A stretch of DNA of 64,000 bases from Tigriopus japonicus (GCA_010645155.1 JAAGOF010000104.1:1253027-1317026); one strand, 5' to 3'. Numbered from the stretch's first letter, positions 22,428 to 35,345 are shown. The notes: generated by a model from the letters alone, not told the origin. Numbers and translations are program-made.

Positions 22428-25400
22428 ATGGAAGCCACTTGGGAAACGACTTGGTCAAGCTATCTTAAATTGGATCGGGTCGATCTGGCCATGATTGAAA
22501 AGAGCTCTAGATTAAAGAGCCCTCTTTGTTTCTTGTTATTCCTTGATAAAGTCAGTCGAGAAAAGGCGAGTAAAGTTCATGTTGAACACCTTAGTCATCC
22601 AGGAAATACACCTTATCTCAAGTATACAACCCTTTACAGGAAATGCTAAAACTTCCCATGGAGACTCTCAAATGCTTGAAGAAGGACATCTTATTGAAAC
22701 AAACCTTCACGCCAATCGAAGATAAGGTACAAATTGATCTTCTGAGGCAAAGATAAGCATGTTTTGGGGGAAATAACTTCTCCTTTTCATTTTCTAGGCT
22801 GTTTTTATGGCCTCTTCACCTTGTCCATTGAAATTTGCTTGTAATGCACACTCATCTCGTAATCTGCCCAAATATTTCGAATCCAATAAGGAAAATGAAA
22901 ATTTGAAATTGCCAACAATCAATTTGGGTAATGACCGTATGACCCAATCCCTCAAAGAGGCGAGAGATTATCTTTGGGATCGTCAATTTCCGACTGATCA
23001 ATGCCCGATCGACCAAACTCGATTTATTCCTCAAGAGTTTGTGGTCAAGATTCCTAATATTCCCGATGAATTCAAAGATTCCTACTACCGTGTTATAAAA
23101 CAAGTCATATCATCCTGTGAGCGTTTCTCCAACGCAATCACCAACCAATTCAAGAACGCTAATTCCACAGACCGACTCCTTGAAACCATGAAATGGGCTC
23201 AAACACTCCTGGATGTTTGGTCCAAAGAAATCCCAAAAATTGATCCTCTTTGGAAAGAAAAGGATTGGCTGTACACTTTAGCAGCTCCACTATACAAGGA
23301 TGGAGCCCATCCTAGTTCCACTTGGTCAAGGCTTCAAGATTACTTTAGGCAACAACCATATTTTGATGTCCATTCAATTTTGGAGAACAACAATTTCAAT
23401 GGAACTGAAGCAGGGAATCCAAAACGACCCCGTTTAAACTGCGAACCAAACGTCGTCAAATTAACAAAAATTCAAAAGAAAAAAATGGCAGCCTTTCTTA
23501 CATCAAGCAAGGTGCTTTTGGCCACGTTTTTTGTTGGAAAAGTTTTGGGTATAACAAGTCCACAGAGTGAGCCTTTGGTTCAAAAAAATGGAACCCTTGT
23601 TGGTGATATCTTTGAAAAGGATGTGTTCCAAGCCCTCAGAGACGTTGTCAGCAAATATCCGAAATGGATCACGGTCTTCTGTGGTTTGAAAGTGTTGGGA
23701 ATTAAGCAATCTATAAACGAATTCGATTTCCTCATCATCTTGGGCCAAGTTAAGAAGATCCTTTATGTCGAGTGCAAATACACACTCAATGAGAAGATTG
23801 CCGAGAAGATCGAGAAGCAATCTGTCAATGCATTCAACTATCTCAAGCGACATCTTCCGGTGAATGAAGGTTGGGAATTCCTGACTTGGGCATGTTACGA
23901 GGAACAAACCCAATTCTCCATTTGCTTCAATTGTCAACCATTTTTAGTGAGAGTGTCAAATTTAGAGGGAGCCTTTGAAGAGATGCTGAAGGGAAATGAG
24001 TCCAAGAAAATGGAGACAGATGTCCAAAACGAGTACGAAGCCCTGGTCAAGACGTTCCTCTTTCACGCGTCGACAAATGAACAGATACTTGACAGAGATA
24101 AAGTGTCCCAACATCAATTAAAGAGTGTTGATTTCTCTAGCCAAGCCATCATCTTGTGGAATTTAAACCAGTTAAAGATTCTCCATAAAGATCCTCTAAG
24201 AATGATCTTGACAAGCCGCGGAAAATATGGAACAGGCAAAACCGAGGTTCTCAAGACAAAAGTAGCCAAATTGGCCGAAGATCCAAGGAACTTTGTGGCA
24301 CTTTTGGCCGCGAGAAAATCTGCCTTTCAATATACAAATGTGCAGCTCTTGACAAAATGGTTCGAGTGTCAATTCAAATCCAAATCCAATATCAAAGTGG
24401 CTGACCTTGAGCCGAATAAAAACATCCAGCAATTGATTTTGGACATGTTCAAAGAAGACCAGGTGCATCGCAATCAAATTCATGTCTTCATTGACGAAGC
24501 CTCAAAGGACAACAGAGACCAAATTGTGGAATTCCTGGATGGTGTTCCCAAAAATTCAGAAAATGTTATTTGGATTGTTTATAATGACGATGACGAGATG
24601 GATTTGCCTAATGATCAAGGCTTTGAGATTGAGGACGGACTGGTAATGAATTTACGAAATTCTGAAGACGTTCAAAATACGATTCCTTTCATTGGCGAAA
24701 ATGTGCCACCGTTCTTGGATTATGACGATGAAGAGATTGCCCAAAGAATTTGTTCTGAATTGGAGAAAGAACAGGGTGAGAAGCAAATTCTGGTCTTGGT
24801 GGAATCTTCTATAATTGCATCAGAGTTGATTAGCAGCCTCAATGGAAAAGGAATCGGTGCCATTTGTTATGGATTTCATCAGGTAAAGTGAACTACAGGG
24901 TTAGCGGGCCAAGTGAGGACTTCCAAAGTAATTGCAAAATAACTATTTCTTGAAGATTTTTGCCATACTGATATTTTAGAAATAGAAAACAAACCCAAGC
25001 AAGATATTGCTTTTGAAACAATCACTATTACTGCTGTTTGGGATGGACCAGACCAGGCTGATCAGATAAGAAAGCTAAATCAGAGAGGATAATAGGGTAC
25101 AATACATCCAATGTCTGGAGCGTCGTCACTAAGATAATAGAAAATAACAAACTCTGAATGTAGATAGTAAATTCTGTATAATGATAAAAATTCTGATCAT
25201 TGCTTATGTTTGATCTGTGGTGATTTGGCACATCCATACCACACGCTTTATTTTTGTAAGGTTTTGAAACCATGTTGATGATAAAAGACATCGCAATAAT
25301 TGAGTAATTTTAATAATAACTAACAAACCACAGTCCATTACAATGCGAAGGGAAGAGAATCACATTACGGCAGACCCTAACAAAGTGAGGCCTTCCTTGC

Positions 25401-28400
25401 ACCACCATAACGCAAAAAGGGAAAAGTTGATAACGTCCAGAACTATCGTCAAATCTCATTGCTATCATTGCTACCCGTGGCATCAAGTCTGAGTCCATTG
25501 TGAAGGAGCAGATCCAAACCCACATCGAAGAACAACAATTACTTCCAACCTCGCAACAGCATTGATTGTGTGGACAGGGATTTGTTGTGCAAAAAGCTGG
25601 GGACTATCGGGTTTGACACCCTCACTGTAGCTTGAGTGTCGTCTTTCTTGACAAATAGATCACACAGCGTGGTGGTGGGTACAGAATCGTGCAAAAAAAC
25701 AGAAACAAAATATGGATGACCACAGGGGAGTGTTCTGTCCCCCCATCCTCCTCCTCATTTATGTAGGCGTTCTCTTATTGTGGACAAGGTCAACAATTAC
25801 CGCCAATGCGGATGACATTACCATTGCATTGAGTGAACATTCACATTCTACCCTAGTAGTAAGCTCAAGAGAGAGGCTGACTCTGTATTACGATTTACGG
25901 CCTCAACTCTGTTGGTGGCAAATCTACCAAAGACGCAATACCTCTTCATACCTAGAAAGACCCGATGCCTTCACTCCTCAGCCAATAGATATCAATGGGT
26001 CTGTTATTCAACTGCTCCCTTTAGCGTGTGTCCTTGGCCTTGACATCTCCAATGACCTAGCAAGAAAACTTCACTTCAAAAACTTAAGGAACAAGATCAT
26101 GCAGCAACTGGCGGTCCTTGGTTGCCTCAGCTCAAAACTACCAAAGTGTATGTTGAAGCCCCTGGTTCATGGACTTAAAATTGCCAACATAAGGCAAAAT
26201 TTAGGACCTACTGTTTGAGCTCTAATTCTCACTGACAGACAAGAATTTTTAGGCTTTTCACAAGAGGAGACGTGGTGTTGTAGTTAACACAGTTTCAGGT
26301 AATGAGAGAGGTCCTGGGGAGAGAGGTTCCCCTCTCCAACCTTTGTCAAGAAAACTTTTCAAGGCTAATTCACACCAACAAATGGGGAACCAATCTTATA
26401 CTGGAGATGAAAATGCCTTGCCAACAAACTGGATGATGTAATGGCTGGCTTTGCTGACCAGGCAAGGCTCAACCCTCCAACCCTATCCCACCCAACCCAA
26501 CACCCAATCCCACTGTGAAACCCAAATTTCACAAATTTGAAATTTCAATATGTGGTTGGCCTGGACTAGACCAAAAAAAGAGTGAGGTTATTGGGACAGT
26601 TAGCATGGTGCCTTTATCTTAGGTCATTCCTTTTGTGTCTAAAGATGTGTGCTTCAGGTATACTTCATCTACCAACTTCCAACCTTTTTCTTACTGGCTC
26701 AATATTCTTGGGGATTTGAACTTGTGCCATGTTGATGCTTTCTCATACTCAATAGATTTCCAGCCAAACAGTTTAGGCAAATGATGTCTTAACTCTTTTA
26801 AACACAATGGAAATCAATACTGAAAGTCAACAACAGATGTCAATAATAAAAGCATGATTACAGCATGCCTTTGTGGAGACAATAAATGAGCTCTTGTGAC
26901 GTCAGCATTTGAGGAGGACATAATTTAGGGTTTAAATAAACCATTGAGTATCCCACTCTCAAAAGTAACCACATATAGTCCATTTGGCTCAATTCCACTT
27001 GAGACAGACCCCATTTATGAAATCAAAAGCCTAGAATCCCCTCTTGGTCTACTAGCCCGGTACATAAATAATGACTTTGATTGGATATTTGGCAAATGAC
27101 ACATCTTTTTTTTCTTTAGAAAGTGGAAGACTGCTCAGATGGAGATCTGGAAGCGTTTTTTAATGCACAGAGCCAAGGAAAACGTCAAATCCTAGTGACA
27201 AAAGAAGATTTAGTCACTGGAATCGAAATTGAAATGGTGTTATTGCACGAACTTCACGACATTGATGACAGAGCAACACATTTTCGAGCCAAAACAATCC
27301 TGAGAACGGCTTTCCTCAATCATGTGGCTCACCCTGCACTTCTACAGAAATATCAAGTGCCGATATTGCAAGTAAGGGTTTCTATTTTAAATTTAGTTTC
27401 TTTCTTTTTTTTTTTTTTTTGACAACCAAGAAGCTTCCTTAAGTCATAGGCAGTACAGTCAAAGATAGATTTAAAAAAAAAAATCCGTGAGCACCAAACA
27501 CATCACTCACTTTATGAGTGTGCTCTTTTGGTGCAGTGTACTGACTGGTGCAAAGATATTCCAACACTTTTCCTCATATTATATTAGCAAATTTAATGAC
27601 GTTAATTACTTTTGGTCGACAATGTACAAATCAACCGAAAATTTTGTTATGTTTTTTTTCTTAGGCCGACGATGAGGGTTGGGTCTCGACGTTTGAAAAT
27701 TTTGATGATTTTGACATCGATCGTTATGCCAAACTTGCACCTGGCCCTGAATGGACAAGAAAACTTTTCTACGTTTACTACTACACTCGTTTGGATGAGT
27801 TTCGTACAGAATATTTGGATAAGCATCCAAAAATTGGGCGAAAAACCACCATCAAACAGTACAACGTGGTCCGTGAAAAGCCGACAAACTCTGAAAAGTT
27901 TCACTATCCGCTGCTTCTTTGGCTCAAAATTCCGGATGAATGGCAAACAAGTTACTGCATTGAACTGCAAGGCCAAAACGTTCCAGATGATCATCCTTTA
28001 GCATCACGGATAAAACGAGAACATACGGAGGTCATTGAGCTCACCATAACCGATTCAGTCTGGAAGTGGAATACCTGGTGGAAAAATGCGGAAATCAGTG
28101 AGTGGAGTGTCAACGCCTGGAGAAGCATTTTGATAGCTGAGATTTTCCGCTCATATCGCCTCAATGATGTGTTGATGTTGACGTTTAACTTTCGACGGCT
28201 GTTTTCGATTTGGTCACGAATTTGGAATGAATTCGAAAAAAATCAATTTTCGGTTAACATCCAAGACATGGATGACGGTGCCTATGACCAATTCCGGAAG
28301 GCTTTGGTCGAAAAGTGACTCAAGTTCCGGTGAGTGGTTGGCTTAGCTCTTACTTTACTGGCTACTGACATAGCTGCTTGCTAAAGGTGCAGTTACACGC

Positions 28401-29958
28401 CACGTTTTATATCGCAGTTTGAGGCGAACTGATTGAGGCCGACATCACAAATGTACAATCTCTCAACCTCTTGTGGAGAACTTCCTTCTTGGCAATGGAA
28501 AAATTATATCTGTGACTTCGAGGTGTGTCTCGAACTGCGATACAAAACGTGTCGTGTTATCTTACCTTAATGTAAGCATTTGCTTTTACAAGGCAATTGA
28601 AATGCGGCTTTGTTGCCTCTCCAAGGAGCGAGATTTGGACAAGCATCACGACCAGCTCACACTATCCGTGCACACATAAGAAGACAAAACCAGGCATTAA
28701 TCAAGAAATTGTTCAATATATGTGGCCAGCAATGCAATAGTGATCTAATTAATGTGCATCAAATGGGACATTTTTTTACAAATTTGATACATTTGGTAGT
28801 TATGTATTCTGAGATTTGTCTCTTTCAGAGTGTATGCGCAACGCAAGCTAGCTACACGTAGTTGTGAGACTTGTTTACGCTGTCGCTCTATGAAAAGGGA
28901 CACCAAAGGCACACTTCAACTGTCCTATTGATGCTCTCAATACTGTAATGATCACTACTTTTAAGTAGTGGGCGAAACTTGTTCAAAAAACAAAATTTAG
29001 TTTAATCGTCAAAATGTTTAAGGAAAAATGAAGTTATGTTATAACCTAGTAAACGAAAATAGTTGGAATTGCCGTTTTTTTTCCCTTAACCTTTTATTTC
29101 ATAAATTGCAAAAAGAATAGACCAATGACAAACGAAAAATCAAAATAGGCCATTAATTCAAATCAATCAACACCGAAAAATAGGTATTGATTACACACAA
29201 TGTGACGAAATGTCTTTCAAGGATGAATAGTGGCTAACTATTGATTTGTTTGACCAAATGTATTCATTAGTTATTTTTTTTCTCGTTTCAGGGCGAGGAT
29301 GGATCAACGTGATACCTTTAAAATCATCATGATTTTGGCATCCTATTTGTCCGACTCACAATCCGGTAATTGGAGTCTAATTAAGAAGCTTTTATGGAAT
29401 TTGAATTTTAAATCCACAATTGATCACCTAGTCCATTGGGAATTTTCACATCAAGAAGAAAAACCTAGGCTAATAGATGTCGTGGCAGTTTCAAGCTCGA
29501 ATTCTCTTTGGAAGCTTGTTTGTCAACAGAGCAAAGTTATTGATTCCAAAGAGTTATTTCATCAAAGTCTCAATGACCCAGAAGCATTGTTAATGGACAA
29601 AATACGACAACTGGAATTGGAAGCCCCTGGAACGCGAAAATCATCTGAATTGTTCATGCCATTGGTTGAAGCTATTTGGAAGGAGGAATCACTTCGAGTT
29701 TGGCAGAAACTCCTTCGCCAGAACTTTCCTCTGTGTATCGAAGAGAAGTGGTTTCAAGAGATGAGTTCATTATTGGACCAACTTCAAATGAGACAGAACC
29801 AATGGATTGAAGCACGCGGTTCCTCATCAATTTTTCTGCAATATGGGGACGAGTCCTTGATACAACGTTATTCAAGTTTGAACCAATTTGATCTTGATGA
29901 AGGGCGACCATTGGCCAGTGCTCTTAAATTCACAGCCATATACCCAATAGTATACTAA
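22428..29958 (+). CDS. NERD-nuclease / SF1-like helicase protein (H1)
   Basis: Predicted exons: 22428-22550, 22640-22726, 22798-24882, 27120-27371, 27665-28314 and 29292-29958, all in phase, about 1,287 residues. The first two are the least certain (the donor is GTCAGT). Residues about 335-400 form a NERD domain with PD-(D/E)XK-type residues D380, E395 and K397 (FDFLII, then YVECKY). Walker A GKYGTGKT is at about 545-552 and Walker B FIDEASKD at about 634-641. Exon 4 has ILVTKEDLVTGIEIEMVLL and FRAKTILRTAF, resembling SF1 motifs V and VI. The final two exons are unrecognised but conserved in H2. NERD-helicases are thought to process nucleic acids; the substrate here is unknown. Exon 5 ends at AA|GTGACT, so the stop TGA lies in the intron. 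A second donor 15 nt downstream would retain it. An AATAAA at 30220 is a candidate polyadenylation signal. Confidence 0.83.
25330..26470 (+). mobile_element. Non-LTR retrotransposon relic in the H1 intron
   Basis: Fragments of reverse transcriptase can be read in shifting plus-strand frames: VDNVQNYRQISLLSL near 25425 resembles the LINE NYRPISL motif. The longest frame (25712-26218) contains LLIYVGVLL followed by ANADDITIAL, equivalent to the catalytic (Y/F)xDD region with the first residue changed. Stops and frameshifts interrupt it and no endonuclease part is seen, so it is dead. It occupies the 2.2-kb intron between H1 exons 3 and 4. Confidence 0.7.
28310..28336 (+). promoter_or_regulatory. 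Two competing 5' splice sites around an in-frame TGA
   Basis: The proximal donor is GAAAA|GTGACT (exon end 28314) and the distal one is TTCCG|GTGAGT (exon end 28329). They are 15 nt apart and keep the same phase into exon 6 at 29292. The proximal choice removes TGA and joins the C-terminal exon; the distal choice, a better match to the consensus, keeps TGA and truncates the protein by about 223 residues. H2 has the proximal-type donor (AAAAA|GTGATT) at the same place. Confidence 0.6.
28385..28567. mobile_element. Harbinger-like MITE with TAA target duplication
   Basis: The arms AGGTGCAGTTACACGCCACG (left) and AGGTAAGATAACACGACACG (right, reversed) continue through TTTTATATCGCAG-like sequence. 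TAA flanks both sides. The words ACACGACAC and TTTTATCGCA recur in the 851-bp element at 48747-49597, so they belong to one family. Lies in the last H1 intron. Confidence 0.65.
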
Positions 29959-31373
29959 TGAAGGAGGAGTCCAGTATCTTTTTTTGTATTTAAATACATT
30001 TCCACATGTAATGTGTTCCACATGTTCGCCAAAGAATCGTGTTTAGAAATTGGACGTTCGCATCATTTCTACGAGGGTAAAGAAAACAAGAACCAGACTG
30101 ACCTTTTTTACAAAAATGAAGAATAGGTATCATAATTTTGAGGCCAGGAGATCATATTTGAGACAAGTTTTGAAAGAGCTGTATTCTGCTATTGTTCTTT
30201 TACAATGTAATTCTTTTAAAATAAATTTAATCTTTTAAAATATAAATTGAAAGTAAGCAACTTCTTTGAATTCATACATATCTTTGAGGTGTTGGGATGG
30301 AAGGAAGCACAGCGGGGAATGATGAATGATAAACAGTCTTGACAGACAACTTGGGAAGGAAAATTTCTACAGGAAATTGACAAGGAGAAACAATGAACTG
30401 ATCCTTGACTGACACGAACAGTTTCGGCCAGGCCATCTATCTATCTATCTTGGAAATGAAAGCGTGTTGAACCAAATCTAAATTATGGACTCGTGGTTAC
30501 AAGTAAATACCCTAATAGAAATATTGGCTAACATACAGTTCTATATACACAGAAATGACACTCCAGTTAGGTCAGTGGAGATTTGTTTTGAGCTCATTTC
30601 AGCAGTCCAGCAGCAAGGGTGCCAGAAAACCTGATTCTTAATGCATTGCTCTTGTTCGAGCATAGCAGTTGAAAGACCAATCCCCCACTGATTCCCTGTA
30701 ATCGCAAGTGCCAGGTTTGAATCACGAAACTAAATGTCCAATCCCATTGCATACACAATGCAAGCTTGTTGAATCACGAACAATTTGGGAGTGACATTTC
30801 TGTCTATATAGAACTAACTGTAGGCTAACCTAGGTTAACACATGGTGCCGATGGTTCATGCTGGTGGTTGGTCAAAAGTAGAGAGTCAAAATTTTTCAGT
30901 TGAACATTCAGCTAATTCTGACGAAGTTCCGTATTTTGCAATGATGTCTTTTGGTACTTGGTTAAGCTTTTTTACGTGAGGTCGTAAGCTAGGGTAGCCA
31001 ATTTACGTATGTGAAATCATATTCCCCTCTGTCTACTAGTCTTCACAAACCGGTTTTTTTCATTGAGGATGTTTAAACATGAGCAAAGCACAAATTCTCC
31101 ATCAGGTGACCCTACCTTGCAACCTCTCGTGAAAAAACTTGCGCAAGCCATATATCGTTTATTAATCACTAGATAGCGTACACGCTTTAGTCAGGCTGAT
31201 TTGGCAAAGGGGCAGAATGCGTTGAATTTGTGAGGAAAATGTCTATGGACGGCAGTTGGAGTCACAAGCATGCTACATAGACGCCGACACAACAACTGAC
31301 TCAGGCCAGCCAAGCCTTCCATCCCTCTACTTGCACTCACTGTCTTGACTTTCAGGGTTGTTGGAGGGGTCAT
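29959..31373. other. 3' flank of H1 and spacer
   Basis: Likely contains the H1 3' untranslated region (AATAAA at 30220). A short ATCT microsatellite lies at about 30436-30451. No other gene or family match was seen. Confidence 0.5.
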
Positions 31374-32322
31374 CGCGAGACAAACGTATGTACTAGTGAT
31401 GTGACTTGGGCAAGTAATGAGTCATCACAGACACCCAAGAACAAGTTGTTGACAAGCATTACTTGGGCAATACACCAATACACTTGGCAAGCTCAAGGAA
31501 CATCGGAAGATGCAGTTGCCGGCAGTTGCTCTTTGAAGAGTTAAGATACTTGCAGTGTGACTTAGAAGAAAAAATGTCAAGTTGTATTATCGATAATCTT
31601 TTGACCTTAATAATTTAGCAATAAATAGTGGAAGTGATACAAAAAAATATTTCAATTTGGATAGCATTTGCAAAACCGTGTTTTTTTGCTTCGGTTCTAG
31701 GCCACACATGAATGCACTTTTGAGGCTAATCAAGACTCAGATTTAGAAGTCACACTTCCAGAACAATCTCGTTTACTCAGAGTTGCCGGCATGAAAAAGT
31801 AAAATGCCAAATCTTTTTTTAGAATTCTCGAAATATTTTGCATTTCCCCATGTGAGAGAATTGAAGTGTGTAATTTTCTTAAAAATACATCCTTTCAATG
31901 GTATGAGCCCTATTTAGCTGAATCAGCCTGGTTTAGTGAAATTCGGATGGCAAGTTTATTCTTCGTTCATAGCAAATTTGGCAAACCTGTTAGCTGGGAA
32001 AAGTGCTTGTACAAACACCCAAGCTATGCCAAGCTTCAGCAAGCCCAAGCACTGTGCCAGTACAGCTTGCCCAATCTCTTGTTTGCCCCCCATCACTAGT
32101 ATGTACTATCGAGTTGAACTGATGATGTTGTGAGACAAACGTAAGTACTACCGTGTTGAACTGATGTCGCGAGACAAACGTATGTACTACCGAGTTGAAC
32201 TGATGTTGCGAAACAAACGTATGTACGACCGAGTTGAACTGATGTTGTGATACAATCGTATGTACTGCCGAGTTGAACTGATGTCGCGAGACAAACTTAT
32301 GTACTACAAAGTTGAACTGATG
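31374..32322 (+). repeat. 39-bp minisatellite split by a hAT-like element
   Basis: About six units of 39 bp, each with GAGACAAACGTATGTACTAC and GAGTTGAACTGATG, run from 32099 to 32322. The beginning of a further unit (CGCGAGACAAACGTATGTAC) is at 31374-31393, separated from the rest by a 705-bp element. Units differ by a few bases, so this is an ageing array. No coding role is apparent. Confidence 0.85.
31394..32098. mobile_element. hAT-like MITE inserted in a minisatellite unit
   Basis: The ends TAGTGATG (left) and, reversed, TAGTGATG (right) are flanked by a perfect 8-bp duplication, GTATGTAC (31386-31393 and 32099-32106), which is part of the 39-bp unit. The interior has inverted CTTGGGCAAG / CTTGCCCAA words near the ends and no transposase frame. 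Removing it restores a continuous tandem array. Confidence 0.88.
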
Positions 32323-33828
32323 GATACAAGTTCGAGATGAACCAATGACAGCAGGAAGGAGCTGTCACTCCAGAGTGATCTGAAGGCATGAACTTAATTT
32401 CACATAGTTGTGGCTCTGTTTTTTGATCTAGATTAGGGAGGCAACGAAATTTGTGTTCAATTTAGAGTCCATACCTCCTTTGGCAGTCCTCTTTAGGAAT
32501 AAGTTTCTGACCTGCCTGAGGCCTTTACTCAGACTTGATATTCTTATAACCTCCAACAAGGGTGATTGAACATGCTCAAAATAGCATGGCCTATATCTAA
32601 TGTATTAGCAGATCACTTGTATTTGATTACTTCACGTCTACAACACACATATTTTGACCCAATGGCATGGCTTTACATGCACTATTTCTGGCAAACCTGA
32701 AGTCAGCTGTCGTGTCGGCGTCTATGCAGCTAAAGATATATGCAGCACACAAACTACCCCCAGACTTCTCAATTCTAGCTAAGCAGGCAGACCGCCGTGA
32801 CAGTGCGGAGATCCGTGACCTCTAGATGACGTAGGCTGTATTTTCTGAATTGACTCTGAGAATCGAACTTCAAAAAGGATATTTGCGTTACAAACACGGT
32901 GGCGCACTCTATGACGTTCCTTATGAAACAATCATTTTTACCAATGTTGTTAGGTAATCCCTCATAGAGGGCGGTTTTGTCGACGTCAAAATTGAGATAT
33001 CTCTATTTTATTTATCTATGATGCAGCATGCTAGTGACTCCGACTAACGTCCATAGAAAATGTCGCCCTCACAACTGTGGAGTGGACAGGTAGTGTGACC
33101 AAACATGCGAATCAAGACCAACTTTTTCAAACTCGTTTTTGAAACCACAAGTTTGTTTTTGTTGATACATCTATTAGATTAACCCTACATAAAGCAAAAG
33201 CTTAAATTTGTGTTCTTCCTATCAGTGACTTATTCAATTTATTGGCAAAAAAGTTCCTAGTTGAAGTATTCAAATGCAAGGCATGGTCACCTAGTGACGT
33301 CTTCGGTTCTTTTAAGAAAGTGACCACTAGAAAAATAACAAAAAAATGACCCAAAAATATTTCTCTATTCCACATTTGATTCATCAATTGCATGGTTGAC
33401 AAGTGCCTGGTTACACATTTCAAATGTTCCCGCTCATATGTCCGCTCAAAAATTGGCGACAGGCCAACGTTTTTACGATTTTTGTTTTTACGATTACACT
33501 CTTTCTAGTATTTAATATATCTCAATGGCGCAACCCAGATTTCACATCACTATGATTTTGTTGTCAATAACCCGATCGTGAGACATTAATCTGAGTTTGT
33601 TTCAACTCCACACTGATTAAAACTCTCTTCTTACATATGATTTCAATAATAACATCAAGGCCAAATTTTTGTCCTGAATGGCAACTTTAAAGGTGTCTTT
33701 TTGGGCCAGCAACTCAAAATCGATTGAGATCCACCACAATTGAAGTGAATTGCCCCTCGATTAATAGTAGGAATAAAAGGTAAAAAAATGCTTTCAGTAT
33801 GGCGATTATTAGTAAAATTTAGTTTGTA
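32323..33828. other. Spacer, nothing recognised
   Basis: Several short ORFs without homology inside the window. The word GTCGTGTCGGCGTCTATG near 32711 has a shorter inverted echo near 31280, hinting at further repeat material, but no boundary could be set. Confidence 0.45.
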
Positions 33829-34230
33829 AGATCAGCTTCAAGACATTGAGAAAGGATTCCATGTGAAAGTTGTTCTTAGCATAGACAGCGCACCAAATAG
33901 GAGTTTGATCATTCTCATTGAGTAGCATCCATTCCAATACTTGGTTGTGGCATTCCTCATTGATTTTTTCCACACTTTTATCTCCTCCACAACAATCTCT
34001 CTTTAGAGAATCTGTGATTTTGGCTTGTGGACAAAACTTGGAGAATCGTGTTCATCCTATTGTTCGAGGCCTTGATATCTGTTTCTTCATGTTGCCCCCA
34101 AGAAGTGTTCACTTGGAGTAGTTTCTTCTCCACGGCTAAGTGTACTTGAATTGGGATCTGTTTTTTACTCCAAGGCGAAGAATTTGGTCAGCGTCTTTTG
34201 GGGGTTAATTCTCCTCCAAAATAGCGTAGC
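33829..34230 (-). pseudogene. Decayed ankyrin fragment of the ANK-XKR family
   Basis: Read on the minus strand in shifting frames, segments align in order with ANK-XKR exon 1: DADQILRLGVKN with FDDIQALGVDAK, IPIQVHLAVEKKLLQV with TPLFFLAIESELFHV, ASNNRMNTILQVLS with DSHGNTILHKLA, and WMLLNENDQTPI with WMPLNDKNFSPI. At least two frameshifts or stops separate them, so it is a dead third copy. It lies between the two helicase copies. Confidence 0.6.
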
Positions 34231-34904
34231 CATGTTATGCTCATAATGTTCTTTTGTTGCCATGTTTTCCACAATCAATAAAAAGGAGCTGAATCATGTC
34301 CACTTTCAAACAGAAGTTTGTCTGGCTTATTAAGTCCCGGTAGGAAGTAGATAGACATACGCTGCCATTGCGGGATTCTTAATGGTAGGTTTTTGAGTTC
34401 ACAAAAGGCAAGCAAACAGTACTAGACAACAACAAGCACACAGACGAGTAGGGTATAACCAAAACAGGGCTATCAATTTCTGGCAAAAAAGATTTTGGAC
34501 TTTTTGACAGATGATTTATGCTTGAATTTTGTAGTTTTGGGGGGTGTTGGGAGCTAACCTTTGCGTTTGATACGAACTTTGATATCAAAGAAACTAAAAT
34601 TATCAAATTTAGTAAATACACAAAGGCTCAATATTTGAATAATTTCTTACTGATTTTAAAATATGTACAAATGCGTCCTTAGATAACATTAGGCTTCCGG
34701 TCAAATTAGAATTGAACAAAAAAATGTTCAGGAGGTGGTGATTATGTTAACTTATCATTTCGTTTCCCGGACCTTCAATGGTGTTGTAATATGGTGAAGC
34801 AAAATTGCAAACATGGTTTAATTCATAATGCAAAAAGAATCAAGAGTTTTTATATCATGGATTTCACGAAGATGATTGATCTTGAAACTTAACCAATAAA
34901 AAAT
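34231..34904. other. Spacer, nothing recognised
   Basis: Contains only an 80-codon minus-strand frame with no homology and AT-rich sequence. Confidence 0.45.
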
Positions 34905-35345
34905 TTGTACTCATTTGCATTTCGATGCAAGTCCATTTTCTTGGAATGGCGGCAGGTCGAATCACGTGTGGTATGGGCCCATCAGGCATCCCTCCCTGAG
35001 CTCTCAAGTGTGCATCATACTAAAAAAAAGATCATAACAAAGAGCTTCTTTTCTGAAGACCTTATGCCGTTCTCAAACATAGAGGTCTATAGAGTGGAGA
35101 TACTAGAGCAGGCCGGTCGTGAAATTTTATTGTGGGCAGCAAGGGCCGTTTATCATCAGCGACTAGTTGAAACTTGCCCAAACAAACGTATTCGTAGAAG
35201 GGAAATTTTTGAAAAACTTATAGTTTTCGGCATGTGGCCTCCTGCTTACGGTTTGCTTCTCCCAAATTATACTAATGTGCTCAATGAAGATGATAATTTG
35301 ATTCACAGGCATTTGTCCACGCAATTGTAGGATTTGGCAATGAAA
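34905..35345 (+). repeat. Unknown ORF with a near-identical copy inside a hAT-like element
   Basis: A frame of 141 codons, opening at TTG, encodes an unrecognised peptide. Its C-terminal 69 residues (including CPNKRIRRRE and PPAYGLLLPNY) recur in inverted position at 61413-61634, inside the hAT-like element 61254-61880. The DNA differs at three positions over about 140 bp of the best-matched stretch, and all three change the amino acid. That argues against purifying selection, so I treat it as repeat sequence with a fortuitous or formerly coding frame. No domain recognised. Confidence 0.5.

Noticed and set aside
25712..26218. 168-codon ORF as an independent gene with a signal peptide
   Set aside because: The residues match the palm region of a LINE reverse transcriptase (ADD motif and following segments), so it is a transposon relic.
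28312..28318. TGA at 28316 as the true end of H1
   Set aside because: Exon 6 continues in phase, H2 conserves the following exon in the same order, and a donor overlaps the TGA in both genes. I keep it only as a possible alternative end.
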